NCBI GenBank assembly: GCA_910584045.1
Contig: CAJTYO010000014.1
Span: forward strand, 1-58,091
Reading direction: 5' to 3'
Length of the DNA: 58,091 nucleotides
From: an uncultured Oscillospiraceae bacterium
Lineage (GTDB): Bacteria; Bacillota; Clostridia; Oscillospirales; Oscillospiraceae
Positions 24,684-33,306 of the stretch are shown here, one piece after another (positions within the stretch are counted from its first letter, which is position 1; every line of letters starts with the position of its first letter). The notes beneath the pieces were generated by a model. That model was not told where the DNA came from, made no database searches, and was given only the letters and a program-made list of their open reading frames with translations. The position numbers and the translations under genes are program-made.

Positions 24684-25708
24684 AGCTCCCCCTCCCCCAG
24701 GTCCACAGTATGAAAGCCCGCCGCCTTCTTCAGCCGGTTGGCCACTGCCAGCCCCAGCCCTGCGTCCCCGGGGCACTGGGCAAAGATCTCCGCCGCGTCC
24801 GTGCTGTCGAAGGCACGCAGAGCATCGAACACCCGCCGTGCCTGCTCCTCCGGAGCCCCGGCGGAGCCAATAGACTCCACGATACAGCCGGGAAACCAGC
24901 CGGCGTACTCATCAAAACAGATCACGCCCGTATGTTCCCCCATCTTTTCCCGGATATACCGGGCGGTCCCCACGGCCTGCCCCGTGACCACGGTGACAGG
25001 GGCCTTAGGTGCGTAGTGGCGGTACTTCATCCCCGGAGCACGGGGCCGTTCCCCGGCAGCCATGGGAGCCAGCACCGCCCCATCCACGGCCACCTCCCCC
25101 AACACCGCCCGCAGGGCCTCCAGGGACAGTCCGCCAGGGCGCAGCAGCCGGGGCATGGGGACGGTCAGGTCAATAATAGTGGATTCCACGCCCACGCCGC
25201 AGCTGCCGCCGTCCACGATGGCGTCGATCCGTCCGTTCATATCCTCCATCATGTGGGCGGCGCAGGTGGGGCTGGGCCGCCCGGACCGGTTGCCGCTGGG
25301 GGCAGCCACCGGCGCTTCCGCCGCGCGGATGATCGCCAGGGTTACCGGATGGTTGGGGCAGCGCATCCCCACCGTGCCCAGTCCGCAGGTCACCTCGTCC
25401 GGCACATTCTCCCGCCGGTGCAGAATCATAGTCAGCGGCCCCGGCCAGAACCGCTCCGCCAGAGTATACGCCGCCGCTGGAACATCCCGGCAATAGCGCT
25501 CCAGCCAGGATGCCTCCGGAATGTGGAGAATCAGAGGGTTGTCCTGGGGACGGCCCTTTGCCTCGAAAATGCGGCGCACCGCCTCCGGATTCAGCCCGTC
25601 GGCCCCCAGGCCGTAGACCGTCTCCGTGGGGATGCCAAGCAGGCCTCCTCTGCGAAGGATCGTAGCGGCAGCGTCAATATCCCGTTCTGTCAGAAGCCTT
25701 GTCTTCAT
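24680..25708 (-). CDS. L-threonylcarbamoyladenylate synthase (Sua5 type)
   Basis: Makes threonylcarbamoyl-AMP for the t6A modification of tRNA, 342 aa. The YrdC domain (about 1-200) reads GLLGIPTETVYGLGADGLN, KGRPQDNPLILHI, GTVGMRCPNHPVT and APSGNRSGRPSPT. The extra C-terminal Sua5 domain (about 230-342, APKAPVTVV...NRLKKAAGF) marks the long Sua5 rather than the short TsaC form. Overlaps coaE by four bases and lies one base from the GNAT gene. Confidence 0.94.
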   Translation of the reverse strand: MKTRLLTERDIDAAATILRRGGLLGIPTETVYGLGADGLNPEAVRRIFEAKGRPQDNPLILHIPEASWLERYCRDVPAAAYTLAERFWPGPLTMILHRRENVPDEVTCGLGTVGMRCPNHPVTLAIIRAAEAPVAAPSGNRSGRPSPTCAAHMMEDMNGRIDAIVDGGSCGVGVESTIIDLTVPMPRLLRPGGLSLEALRAVLGEVAVDGAVLAPMAAGERPRAPGMKYRHYAPKAPVTVVTGQAVGTARYIREKMGEHTGVICFDEYAGWFPGCIVESIGSAGAPEEQARRVFDALRAFDSTDAAEIFAQCPGDAGLGLAVANRLKKAAGFHTVDLGEGEL

Positions 25709-25709
25709 C

Positions 25710-26165
25710 TCAGCGCTTCAGCTCCATCGTTGTAAAATCGTAAATTCCGTCGTTGGTAGACACTTTAGCGGTTCCAGTTTTTACAAAACCCGCCCGCTCA
25801 TAAACCTTGACCGCCCTTTGGTTGAAAGATGCCACATCCAGCCTGATTTTCTCAAACGAATAATTTTCCCGAACAAAGCGGAGGATTTCCTCCAGAAAGA
25901 CTTTGCCTCTCCCCCGCCCCGTCAGGTCCGGCCGCAGGCCGAGCCCGATCTCGACGTCCGCCCCCTCCTGCTCCACGCAGAAAAAGCCAGTCAGCTCGTC
26001 CCCGTCGAAGACGGAGAAATACCGGTCACCCCTCTCCTCCGCCGTAACGATCTCCTCGTAGTCCTCCGGGTCCGCCGTCATATTGTAAAAGGCATACTCA
26101 CCGTCATACTTCCAGCGGTCCGCGATCTCCAGGGCCTCGGACTGCTCCATTTTTTTGATTGTCAT
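25710..26165 (-). CDS. GNAT-family N-acetyltransferase
   Basis: 151 aa single-domain acetyltransferase. The acetyl-CoA loop is readable as LRPDLTGRGRGKVFLEEIL (family Q/RxxGxG/A), followed by IRLDVASFNQRAVKVYERAGFVKTG, typical of RimI-like members. It sits between prfA and the Sua5 gene (gaps of 4 and 1 bases), so a translation-related target such as a ribosomal protein is possible, but this is inference. Confidence 0.88.
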   Translation of the reverse strand: MTIKKMEQSEALEIADRWKYDGEYAFYNMTADPEDYEEIVTAEERGDRYFSVFDGDELTGFFCVEQEGADVEIGLGLRPDLTGRGRGKVFLEEILRFVRENYSFEKIRLDVASFNQRAVKVYERAGFVKTGTAKVSTNDGIYDFTTMELKR

Positions 26166-26169
26166 GGAC

Positions 26170-27237
26170 TCACTCTCCCGCTTCCGCCAATTTCGCCGCC
26201 TGCTCGGCAGTGGTCAGAGCGTCGATAATCGGGTCAAGCCCGCCGTTGATAACGGAATCTATGGCAAAATTCTTGTTGTCGCCCGTCAACCGATGGTCCG
26301 TCACCCGCCCCTGGGGAAAATTGTACGTCCGAATCCGCTCAGACCGGTCCCCGGAGCCCACCTGACTTCGCCGCTGAGCGGCGATGGCGGCGTTCTGCTT
26401 CTCCAACTCCGCCTCATAGAGGCGGGTCCGCAGAATCTGCATGGCCCGGTCCTTGTTTTTGTACTGGCTGCGCTCGTCCTGGCACTCCACCACCACGCCG
26501 GTGGGCAGGTGGGTGATGCGGATAGCGGACTCTGTCTTGTTGATATGCTGCCCCCCCGCGCCGGAGGAGCGGAAGGTGTCAATCTTCAAGTCGCCCGGGT
26601 CAATGTGAAAGTCCACCTCCTCCGCCTCCGGCAGCACCGCCACCGTGGCGGCGGAGGTCTGGATGCGGCCCGAGGACTCGGTCACCGGCACCCGCTGGAC
26701 CCGATGGGCTCCGCTCTCATACTTGAGCCGGGACCAGGCCCCCTCGCCCTCAATGACGCACTCGATAGTCTTGATGCCCCCAAGCTCTGTCTCGCTGCGG
26801 CTGACCACATCCAGCTTCCAGCCTCGGCTCTCCGCGTACATGACGTACATCCGGAACAGATCTGCGGCAAACAGCATGGCCTCCTCGCCGCCCACGCCGC
26901 CCCGGATCTCCATGACCACGTTTTTCCCGTCGTTGGGGTCCTTCGGCAGCAGGAGGATTTTCAGCTCCTCCCGCAGCCGCTCCATCTCCGCCCTGGCCCC
27001 CTGGGCCTCCTCCTGGGCCATCTCCCGCAGCTCCGGATCACTCAGCAGCTCCTGGGCGGAGGCCAAATTCTCCTCCGAGCGGCGGTAGGCCCGGTAGGCC
27101 AGGACCACTGGCTCCAGCTCCTTCTGCTCCCGGGTCAGCCGGCGCAGCAGGTCCGGGTCGGCATAGGTGGCGGGGTCCTCCATCTGGCTGATCACGGCCT
27201 CCAGCCGGCGGTCGATGGCCCGCAGCTTATCCATCAT
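26170..27237 (-). CDS. prfA: Peptide chain release factor 1
   Basis: Recognises UAA/UAG stops and triggers hydrolysis, 355 aa. The GGQ motif is in SSGAGGQHINKTESA; the codon-recognition tripeptide is PVT (RVPVTESSGRIQTSA), the RF1 form PxT with Val in place of the usual Ala, not the SPF of RF2. The start at 27237 (ATGATG) has GGGGGAGGA upstream; an ATG eight codons earlier overlaps that site. Overlaps the end of the flavodoxin gene by 11 bases. Confidence 0.94.
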   Translation of the reverse strand: MMDKLRAIDRRLEAVISQMEDPATYADPDLLRRLTREQKELEPVVLAYRAYRRSEENLASAQELLSDPELREMAQEEAQGARAEMERLREELKILLLPKDPNDGKNVVMEIRGGVGGEEAMLFAADLFRMYVMYAESRGWKLDVVSRSETELGGIKTIECVIEGEGAWSRLKYESGAHRVQRVPVTESSGRIQTSAATVAVLPEAEEVDFHIDPGDLKIDTFRSSGAGGQHINKTESAIRITHLPTGVVVECQDERSQYKNKDRAMQILRTRLYEAELEKQNAAIAAQRRSQVGSGDRSERIRTYNFPQGRVTDHRLTGDNKNFAIDSVINGGLDPIIDALTTAEQAAKLAEAGE

Positions 27238-27730
27238 GGCCCGTCCTCCCCCTTCCTCCATCTCGAACGCTGGTCAAAAACTCATCCCGCCAGAAGGTGG
27301 CCCCCACCGTGTTGGGCCGGATGGACACGGCGGACATCCGGGGAACCCGAACATACATGTCCATCTGCTCGAAGACCTCCTCGTAGCGCAGGTCGCTGCT
27401 GCGTGTGATGACATAAGCCGTCTTCCGCAGCTTCTCGCCGTACTGCATCAGAAAGCTGCGCACCGGCACCGAACACCGCCCCGCCCACACCGGGGTTCCT
27501 ATGATGACCAGATCGTACACATCCAGGGGGAAGGCGGTCTTCAACGGCTTCACCGGCTCCACCCGACGGGACATAGCCTGCATCCCGCTGCGCAGCCAGC
27601 CCAGCAGGCCCGCGCGGTCCTGGCCGTCGTCCAGCTTCACCAGCTCGCATTTGAGCTCCTGGGCGATCTCCTTCATCAGCTTTTCCGTGTTCCCGGTCCT
27701 GCTGTAATAAACGCAAAGTGTATAGGGCAT
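27227..27730 (-). CDS. Flavodoxin-like protein
   Basis: 167 aa, cytoplasmic FMN-binding electron carrier or NAD(P)H reductase-like protein. The FMN phosphate loop YYSRTGNTEKL starts the protein and DLVIIGTPVWAGRCSVPVRSFL matches the second flavodoxin motif. Slightly longer than classical flavodoxins. Its redox partner is not evident. Overlaps prfA slightly and follows the SanA-type gene by 15 bases. Confidence 0.86.
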   Translation of the reverse strand: MPYTLCVYYSRTGNTEKLMKEIAQELKCELVKLDDGQDRAGLLGWLRSGMQAMSRRVEPVKPLKTAFPLDVYDLVIIGTPVWAGRCSVPVRSFLMQYGEKLRKTAYVITRSSDLRYEEVFEQMDMYVRVPRMSAVSIRPNTVGATFWRDEFLTSVRDGGRGRTGHDG

Positions 27731-27745
27731 TTGTCTCTCTCCTTT

Positions 27746-28513
27746 TTACCGGAACAGGATGGTCTTCGCCATGGCGAAGGCTTCCCGGACATAGTAGTTC
27801 AGCGTCAGGGGCCAGTACCTTGCGGGAAGCTCCGCCGCCACGGGGACCACGTCCGCCGCAGAGCCGGTTCGGGAATACCCCAGGCGGACCGCCCGGCACA
27901 TGTGGTAATCGCTGGTACAGAAGGCAATGGCCTCCTTGGCATCTATTCCGCGCTCCGCCAGCAAACGCATGGAATACCGCACATTTTCCTCCGTGTTCAC
28001 AGCCTTTTCCTCCATCCAGACGCGCCCTGGGTCCACGCCCCGCGCGATCAACCAGTCCGCCATGCAGCGTGCCTCGCTGACGTCCTCCCCCCGCCCCTGG
28101 CCACCGGTGACCACAACAGGCATATCCGGCCTGTTCTCCGCGTACTCCAGCGCGGCCTCCAGCCGGGAGAGCAGGGTAAGGGAGGGCTCCGTCCCGTTTA
28201 CCCCGGCGCCGAAGACGATCAGCGCCGCTGCTGGCCTGTCCTCCGTTCGCGCCCAGGAAACAATCTGGCACTCCAACACAGTGAAAAATACGAATCCCGC
28301 CGCAAGCAGCGCCAGGAGCACCCTCCTGAGCCACAGCGCCCAGCGGTGCTTCTCCCGCCACTGTGTCAGCAGCGCAAAGACCGCCAGCGCCGCCGAGGCA
28401 CAGCAGCACAGCAGTCCGCTGAACCGCACGGAGGTAAACACGAAAAGCATCAGCGCCCCCAGAATCAGGAGCAATCCCGCCAGAATCCAGCAGACCGTCT
28501 TCATTTTCCTCAC
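27746..28513 (-). CDS. ElyC/SanA/YdcF-family membrane protein (DUF218)
   Basis: 255 aa. Three hydrophobic segments within about residues 5-85 anchor it in the membrane; the remaining 170 residues form a DUF218 domain: ALIVFGAGVNG, LLSRLEAALEYAENRPDMPVVVTGGQGRGEDVSEA, VNTEENVRYS, TSDYHMCRAV. Such proteins affect envelope integrity; the precise reaction is unknown. A GTG start overlaps the ABC-F stop as GTGA; an ATG three codons later is an alternative. Confidence 0.85.
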   Translation of the reverse strand: MRKMKTVCWILAGLLLILGALMLFVFTSVRFSGLLCCCASAALAVFALLTQWREKHRWALWLRRVLLALLAAGFVFFTVLECQIVSWARTEDRPAAALIVFGAGVNGTEPSLTLLSRLEAALEYAENRPDMPVVVTGGQGRGEDVSEARCMADWLIARGVDPGRVWMEEKAVNTEENVRYSMRLLAERGIDAKEAIAFCTSDYHMCRAVRLGYSRTGSAADVVPVAAELPARYWPLTLNYYVREAFAMAKTILFR

Positions 28514-30405
28514 GCCTCCGCCTCCTCGGCCAGCTTCTCCCAGCGGTCCATCAGCTCCAGGAGCTTCGCGTCAAGCTCCTCCTTTTTGGCGTAGGCTGCG
28601 CTGTACTTCTCATAGTCGCAGGCGCTGGCCTCCATCTCGGCCTCCGCGGCCCGGATCTCCGCCTCCAGTTTCTCCATATCCCGCTCGCAGATTGTCAGCT
28701 GCTTCCGGGCACTCTGCTGGACACGGTTCCCCTTGGCGGCGGGCTTCTCCTCCTTTTTCTCCTGGCGGCTCTGGAGCTGCGCCTGAGCTCTGTCCCGCTC
28801 TTTGATCTCCCGGTAGCGGGCGAAGGGGACGGGATAGTCGGTGATGACGCCGCCCTCCAGCTCCCAGATACGGGTGGCAAAGCGGTTTATAAAGTAGCGG
28901 TCGTGGCTGACGAACAGCAGCGCGCCCTCATAGGCCTCCACCGCCTCCTCGATCCACTCCCGGCTGGCAATATCCAGATGATTGGTGGGCTCGTCCAGAA
29001 CCAGAAGGTTGATCTCCTCGTCCATCAGCATACACAACCGCAGACGGCTCTGCTCACCGCCGGAGAGGACGGAGACGGGCTTGAACACGTCCTCCCCCCG
29101 GAAGTTGAAGGCCCCCAGGCGATCTCGGGCAGCCTGGGTTGTCATGCCGTGCTTGGCGTAGAGCATGGTGTCCACCAAGCTGCGGTGGGGGGCGTCGAAG
29201 TGGATGATTTGAGGCAGATAGGCGGTCCGTACCGCGGGGCCGAAGCGCACCCGCCCTCCCTCGGGCTGCTCCTCCCCCATCAGGATTTTCAGCAGGGTGG
29301 ATTTCCCCGTGCCGTTGTCGCCGATAAGGGCGATGCGTTCGCCGCCCTCCACCAGCAGATCCAGCCCGTGGAATAACCTGCGCCCACCGAAGGACTTCTC
29401 CAGGTCCTTGATGTGCAGCACCTCGTCGCCGGAGAACTCCCTCTCGCCAAAGCGCTGGGTCATGGCCTTTGCCTTGGTGGGCCTCTCCGTTTGGCGGATA
29501 CGCTCAATGCGGCGCTCCATGGAGAAGGCCCGCTTGTGGAGCTTGTCGGCGCCCATGAAGGCCCACAGGTGCAGCTTATCGGCAGCCTCCTGGAGCTGCT
29601 TGATCTTGGCCTGCTCCTTCTCGTACTGCTTGAGCTTCTCCTGGTAACGGCGCTCCTTCTCAATGGCGTAGAAGGTGTAGTTGCCGGAATAAAACTCGGC
29701 CCTTCCATCCAGAATCTCCACCACGCGGCTAATGGTCCGATCCAGAAAATAGCGGTCGTGGCTGATGGCAATGACGGTGCCCTTGAAGCGGCGGACATAG
29801 TCCTCCAGCCACTCTACGGCATGGAGGTCCAGGTGGTTGGTAGGCTCGTCCAAAAGGAGGACGTCGGTGTCCTCCAGAATGAGACGGCCCAGATTTACGC
29901 GGGTCTTCTCCCCGCCGGAGAGGCTGTCGAAGAGCTGGGCTCGCATTTCCTGGGAAATGGAGAGGCCGCCCGCCACCTTGCTGACGGCGGTATCGGTGTC
30001 ATAGCCGCCGATACCCTCGAACTTGGCGGAGAGCTCGCCGTAGCGGCGGAGGGTCTGCTCACTGCCGTCCCCCGCCGCCATAGCGGCTGCCAGTTTCTCC
30101 ATCTCCTCAGACAGCTTCTGATGTCTGGCGAAAGCGGTGTGGAGAACGTCGTCCACCGTGTAGCCTTCGGGGTAGACGGGGATCTGGGAGATAAGACCCA
30201 GGCGGGAATTTCTGGCGAGAACAACGTCGCCCTCGTCGGCCTCCAGCTCTCCCGTCAGGATTTTAAAGAGAGTCGATTTTCCCGCGCCATTTCGGCCCAA
30301 AAGGCCGACTCGCTCGCCTCGCTCCACCTGAAATGTGATGCCGTCCAATATGTTATTTCCTATTTCAAAGGACTTTTTTACTCCGTTTACACTGATTTCT
30401 ATCAT
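28510..30405 (-). CDS. ABC-F family ATPase
   Basis: Soluble twin-ATPase translation factor, 631 aa. Two nucleotide-binding domains are clear: GLLGRNGAGKSTL/LSGGEKTRVNL/LLLDEPTNHLDL and LIGDNGTGKSTL/LSGGEQSRLRL/LVLDEPTNHLDI. Between them is the ABC-F linker (about 230-310, helical, Lys/Glu-rich), and a charged coiled-coil tail ends the protein. No membrane domain. Such proteins act on ribosomes; a resistance role cannot be read from sequence. Start at 30405 (MIEISVNGVKKSF) rather than 33 codons earlier, where there is no binding site. Confidence 0.92.
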   Translation of the reverse strand: MIEISVNGVKKSFEIGNNILDGITFQVERGERVGLLGRNGAGKSTLFKILTGELEADEGDVVLARNSRLGLISQIPVYPEGYTVDDVLHTAFARHQKLSEEMEKLAAAMAAGDGSEQTLRRYGELSAKFEGIGGYDTDTAVSKVAGGLSISQEMRAQLFDSLSGGEKTRVNLGRLILEDTDVLLLDEPTNHLDLHAVEWLEDYVRRFKGTVIAISHDRYFLDRTISRVVEILDGRAEFYSGNYTFYAIEKERRYQEKLKQYEKEQAKIKQLQEAADKLHLWAFMGADKLHKRAFSMERRIERIRQTERPTKAKAMTQRFGEREFSGDEVLHIKDLEKSFGGRRLFHGLDLLVEGGERIALIGDNGTGKSTLLKILMGEEQPEGGRVRFGPAVRTAYLPQIIHFDAPHRSLVDTMLYAKHGMTTQAARDRLGAFNFRGEDVFKPVSVLSGGEQSRLRLCMLMDEEINLLVLDEPTNHLDIASREWIEEAVEAYEGALLFVSHDRYFINRFATRIWELEGGVITDYPVPFARYREIKERDRAQAQLQSRQEKKEEKPAAKGNRVQQSARKQLTICERDMEKLEAEIRAAEAEMEASACDYEKYSAAYAKKEELDAKLLELMDRWEKLAEEAEA

Positions 30406-30512
30406 TTTCTTACCTGTCTCTTTCCGCCGCTGCGCGGCGGATCCGGCTCTCATCGTGTTTCGATTCGCCCTGCCCGTGGGCTCCGGGCTATGGAAAAGAT
30501 GCATCTATGGGA

Positions 30513-31889
30513 TCAAAAGGCGTACTCCCGGAGGTAATCCGCCATCAGATCAAACCGCCCAAAGAAATGAGACGCCTTCAACAAAAGCCCATCCCCGGGC
30601 GCATAGAGGTCCGTCAGGTCCTCTTTCACCGCCTCCCGGTCGGGATACCACCGAACCTCCGGACACCCCGCCTCCCGGGCGGCTGGAACCATATGCTCCT
30701 TGCTTCGGGGTCCCACAGCCAGCAAAACCTCGATCCCGGCCTCGCCCACTGCCAGGCCGACAGCCCGGTGCCCGGGAGCCTCGGCAGAGCCCAGCTCTGT
30801 CATATCCCCCAGCATGGCGATCCGTTTTCCCCCTCTGTGATGGGCGAGAATCTTTATATCCGCCTGGACAGAGCGTGGATTGGCGTTATAGCTGTCGTTA
30901 ATCATGATTCGACCGCCCGGTAAATGCTCAATACGGAGCCGGTTGTCCGCCGGGGCATAGGCCGCCACGCCCCGGACAATCTCCTCCCTGGTCAGACCCA
31001 GCCGCTCCGCTGCGGCGGTCACCATGGCGGCCAGCGCCGCCATGTGGACGCCGGGCGCGGGAATGGTCAGCGGATACCGCTCCCGCTCTGTGACAACCGT
31101 GCAGCGCACACCGTCCAGGCCCAGATCCTCCAGCTCCGTGATCCTCACAGAGTTGGCATCATCCAGTCCGCAGCGGACCGTATCGCAGTCCGGATGAAGC
31201 GTGTTGAGAAGTGCGTCATCTCCATTCAATACCGCAAACCCGCCTGGCCGCAGATTCTCAAAAATCTCCGCTTTGGCCCGCAGAATGTCCTCCCGGCTGC
31301 CAAAGTGGGATAGATGCACGTCGTCTATAATGGTAATCACCGCCGCGTCGGGCCGAATAGCCCGGCCCAGGTAGCGAATCTGTCCAAATTCGTCCATCCC
31401 CGTCTCGATGACCGCTGCCTGGTGGGCGGCGGTCAGGGACAGCAGCGTCAGCGGCGCGCCGATGTCGCCGTTGAGATTTCCCGGCGTTTTCAGCGTATTG
31501 TACCGCTGGGAGAGGACCCCCGCCAGCAGCTCCTTGCAAGTGGTTTTCCCCATGCTGCCTGTGATTTGAACGATGGGAAGATCAAATTGGTCCCTGTACC
31601 AGGCGGCAAGGTCCCGCAGCGCCAGCTTGGTGTCCTCCACCAGAATATAGGCCCTGTCGTCCCGGACCCTCCTGGGCAACTTGGCGCAGAAGCAGCCCGC
31701 CGCGCCCCGGTCCAGCGCCATATCAATGTAGTCGTGGCCGTCAAACCGCTCCCCTGTCAGGGGCACAAACCAGGCCCCGGCAGGGATGGTGCGGCTGTCG
31801 GTGGATATATCCGTAATCAGCGTGTGCGCATCGCCGAACAGGACGCCCTGTACGGCCTGGCAGATCTGCGCGGTTGTGGTGGGGATCAT
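30513..31889 (-). CDS. murF: UDP-N-acetylmuramoyl-tripeptide--D-alanyl-D-alanine ligase
   Basis: Adds D-Ala-D-Ala to the peptidoglycan precursor, 458 aa. The Mur-ligase ATP loop reads ITGSMGKTTCKELL (Met where many have Asn), then TPGNLNGDIGAPLTLL, VIETGMDEFGQI and NDSYNANPRSVQADI, all typical of MurF. The start at 31889 has AGGAGG with an eight-base spacer. The other mur genes are not nearby. Separated by 107 bases from the ABC-F gene and 20 from the ParB-like gene. Confidence 0.95.
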   Translation of the reverse strand: MIPTTTAQICQAVQGVLFGDAHTLITDISTDSRTIPAGAWFVPLTGERFDGHDYIDMALDRGAAGCFCAKLPRRVRDDRAYILVEDTKLALRDLAAWYRDQFDLPIVQITGSMGKTTCKELLAGVLSQRYNTLKTPGNLNGDIGAPLTLLSLTAAHQAAVIETGMDEFGQIRYLGRAIRPDAAVITIIDDVHLSHFGSREDILRAKAEIFENLRPGGFAVLNGDDALLNTLHPDCDTVRCGLDDANSVRITELEDLGLDGVRCTVVTERERYPLTIPAPGVHMAALAAMVTAAAERLGLTREEIVRGVAAYAPADNRLRIEHLPGGRIMINDSYNANPRSVQADIKILAHHRGGKRIAMLGDMTELGSAEAPGHRAVGLAVGEAGIEVLLAVGPRSKEHMVPAAREAGCPEVRWYPDREAVKEDLTDLYAPGDGLLLKASHFFGRFDLMADYLREYAF

Positions 31890-31909
31890 GAGACGCGCCT
31901 CCTGTCGTT

Positions 31910-32548
31910 TTATTCGGCCTCCTGGCGGGCCGCAAAAAATGCGTCGCACCAGTCGTGCCACTTCTCACTCTGCTCCTCCGGGCTATAGAGGGCCATATCC
32001 TGAATATGGTATATGCCCCTGCGCCTGGCCTCCCGGACAAATTCAGCCGTAACAGCCCGCAGCTCATCCGGCTGGGAGCTGTCAAACACCATGGCCGTCC
32101 GGACCCCCCGCCTCAGCGCCTCGTATAGCCGGGTGTGGCCGTCCAGCGTGCACAGCGTCCCATCCGCCAGAGTCATGGTGGGGATCACCACGTCGGCGGC
32201 AGACCGGATAAAATGCCCCACCGCTTCGCACTTCTCCCGGTCCACGGAAAACTGGGAGGGCTGGAGACAACCAATCTCCACCTCCCGCCGGGCCACCGGC
32301 GGCAGCTCCATAAGGAGCCTTCCCGCCGTGTCGTAAAACCTGGTGATGTGCTCCGTATAGAAACGAAAATCCGCCACCGCCTCAGCCAGCGCCTCCCCGC
32401 TTATCCGCTCCGCCTCCACCACTGCCTCGTGGTCCGAAATAATTCGGAAGGACCAGGGCGCACCGTCCACCAGAAACGCCCCGTGCTGATACAGCACCTC
32501 CCGGGAGAAGCGCGGGTCTGTATAACCGTCAATTCGCTGAATGTCCAT
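31910..32548 (-). CDS. ParB/sulfiredoxin-like domain protein, function unknown
   Basis: 212 aa. The only motif I recognise is MTLADGTLCTLDGHTRLYEALRRGV, which resembles the DGHHR-type motif of ParB-like nuclease/sulfiredoxin folds. No DNA-binding helix-turn-helix of ParB partition proteins is evident and length is short, so it is not a chromosome-partitioning ParB. It is the first gene of the minus-strand run and has its own promoter. GGGAGG lies six bases before the ATG at 32548. Confidence 0.6.
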   Translation of the reverse strand: MDIQRIDGYTDPRFSREVLYQHGAFLVDGAPWSFRIISDHEAVVEAERISGEALAEAVADFRFYTEHITRFYDTAGRLLMELPPVARREVEIGCLQPSQFSVDREKCEAVGHFIRSAADVVIPTMTLADGTLCTLDGHTRLYEALRRGVRTAMVFDSSQPDELRAVTAEFVREARRRGIYHIQDMALYSPEEQSEKWHDWCDAFFAARQEAE

Positions 32549-32592
32549 CTTTTTCCTCCCGCCGGAACAATTTTCACATCTATACAGAATAT

Positions 32593-32621
32593 AGTATAGC
32601 ATATGTGCTCATAAAATACAA
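32593..32621 (-). promoter_or_regulatory. Promoter of the ten-gene minus-strand run
   Basis: Minus-strand TTGTAT (32616-32621), 17-base spacer, TATACT (32593-32598) preceded by TGC, an extended -10. Transcription would begin near 32585. The CIRCE lies upstream of this -35. Confidence 0.75.
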
Positions 32622-32636
32622 CCGGCGCAGGCGATT

Positions 32637-32663
32637 TTAGCACTCAGCCATATCGAGTGCTAA
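32637..32663. promoter_or_regulatory. Second CIRCE operator, upstream of hsp20
   Basis: Perfect TTAGCACTC, nine-base spacer, GAGTGCTAA, 95 bases before the hsp20 start and about 15 bases beyond the -35 of the divergent promoter. HrcA should control hsp20; an effect on the divergent operon is possible but its promoter is not overlapped. I could not choose a single best hsp20 promoter between here and 32757. Confidence 0.95.
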
Positions 32664-32757
32664 AATTCACAAACATGACATATTCTCCGCTATATTTGTT
32701 CATAATTTGAGTGCATACTATGGGCATAAACAAAAAAGAAACAGGAGGTTTTCCACT

Positions 32758-33192
32758 ATGTTTGAAATGATGCCTTTTAACCGCGGACGCGGCGTAGACC
32801 TGTACCACCCCTTCCGGGACCTGGAAGAGCTGGAGCGCAGCCTGTTCACCGGCAGCGGCGCCGCCGCCTTCCGCACCGACATCCGGGAGACCGGGGACGC
32901 CTATGTGCTGGAAGCCGACCTGCCGGGCATGAAAAAGGAGGACATCCACATCGACATTGACGGCGACCGGCTGTCCATCAGCGCCGAGCGCAACGCCGTC
33001 AAAGAGGAGAAGGACGAAAACAGCGGCTATATCCGCTGCGAGAGGTCCTACGGCTCCTTTTCCCGCAGCTTCGATATCTCCGGCATTCGGGGGGAGGACA
33101 TCTCCGCCGCCTATGAAAACGGAGTGCTGAAGCTGACTCTGCCCAAACAGACCAAGACGGTCCCGGCGGCCAGGAGACTGGAGATTCAGTAA
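32758..33192 (+). CDS. Hsp20/alpha-crystallin small heat-shock protein
   Basis: 144 aa holdase that keeps unfolding proteins soluble. The alpha-crystallin domain spans about 35-135: FRTDIRETGDAYVLEADLPGMKKEDI, RLSISAERN, and the family GVLKLTLPK motif near the end. AGGAGG precedes the ATG at 32758. Under the second CIRCE, so part of the same HrcA regulon as groESL. Confidence 0.95.
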   Translation: MFEMMPFNRGRGVDLYHPFRDLEELERSLFTGSGAAAFRTDIRETGDAYVLEADLPGMKKEDIHIDIDGDRLSISAERNAVKEEKDENSGYIRCERSYGSFSRSFDISGIRGEDISAAYENGVLKLTLPKQTKTVPAARRLEIQ

Positions 33193-33306
33193 AAAACGTA
33201 TAAAAGGCCGCCCTCGCCTTTCCGGACAGAATCACGCTGAAAATGACATGACAGCAGGCCTGGAATCGTGTAGAATAGCTCTATCAAGTGAAAGGAGGAT
33301 GGACCC

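Noticed and set aside
31910..32548. Chromosome-partitioning ParB
   Set aside because: Only a DGHTR-like motif is shared; no helix-turn-helix, no parA neighbour and no parS sites seen.
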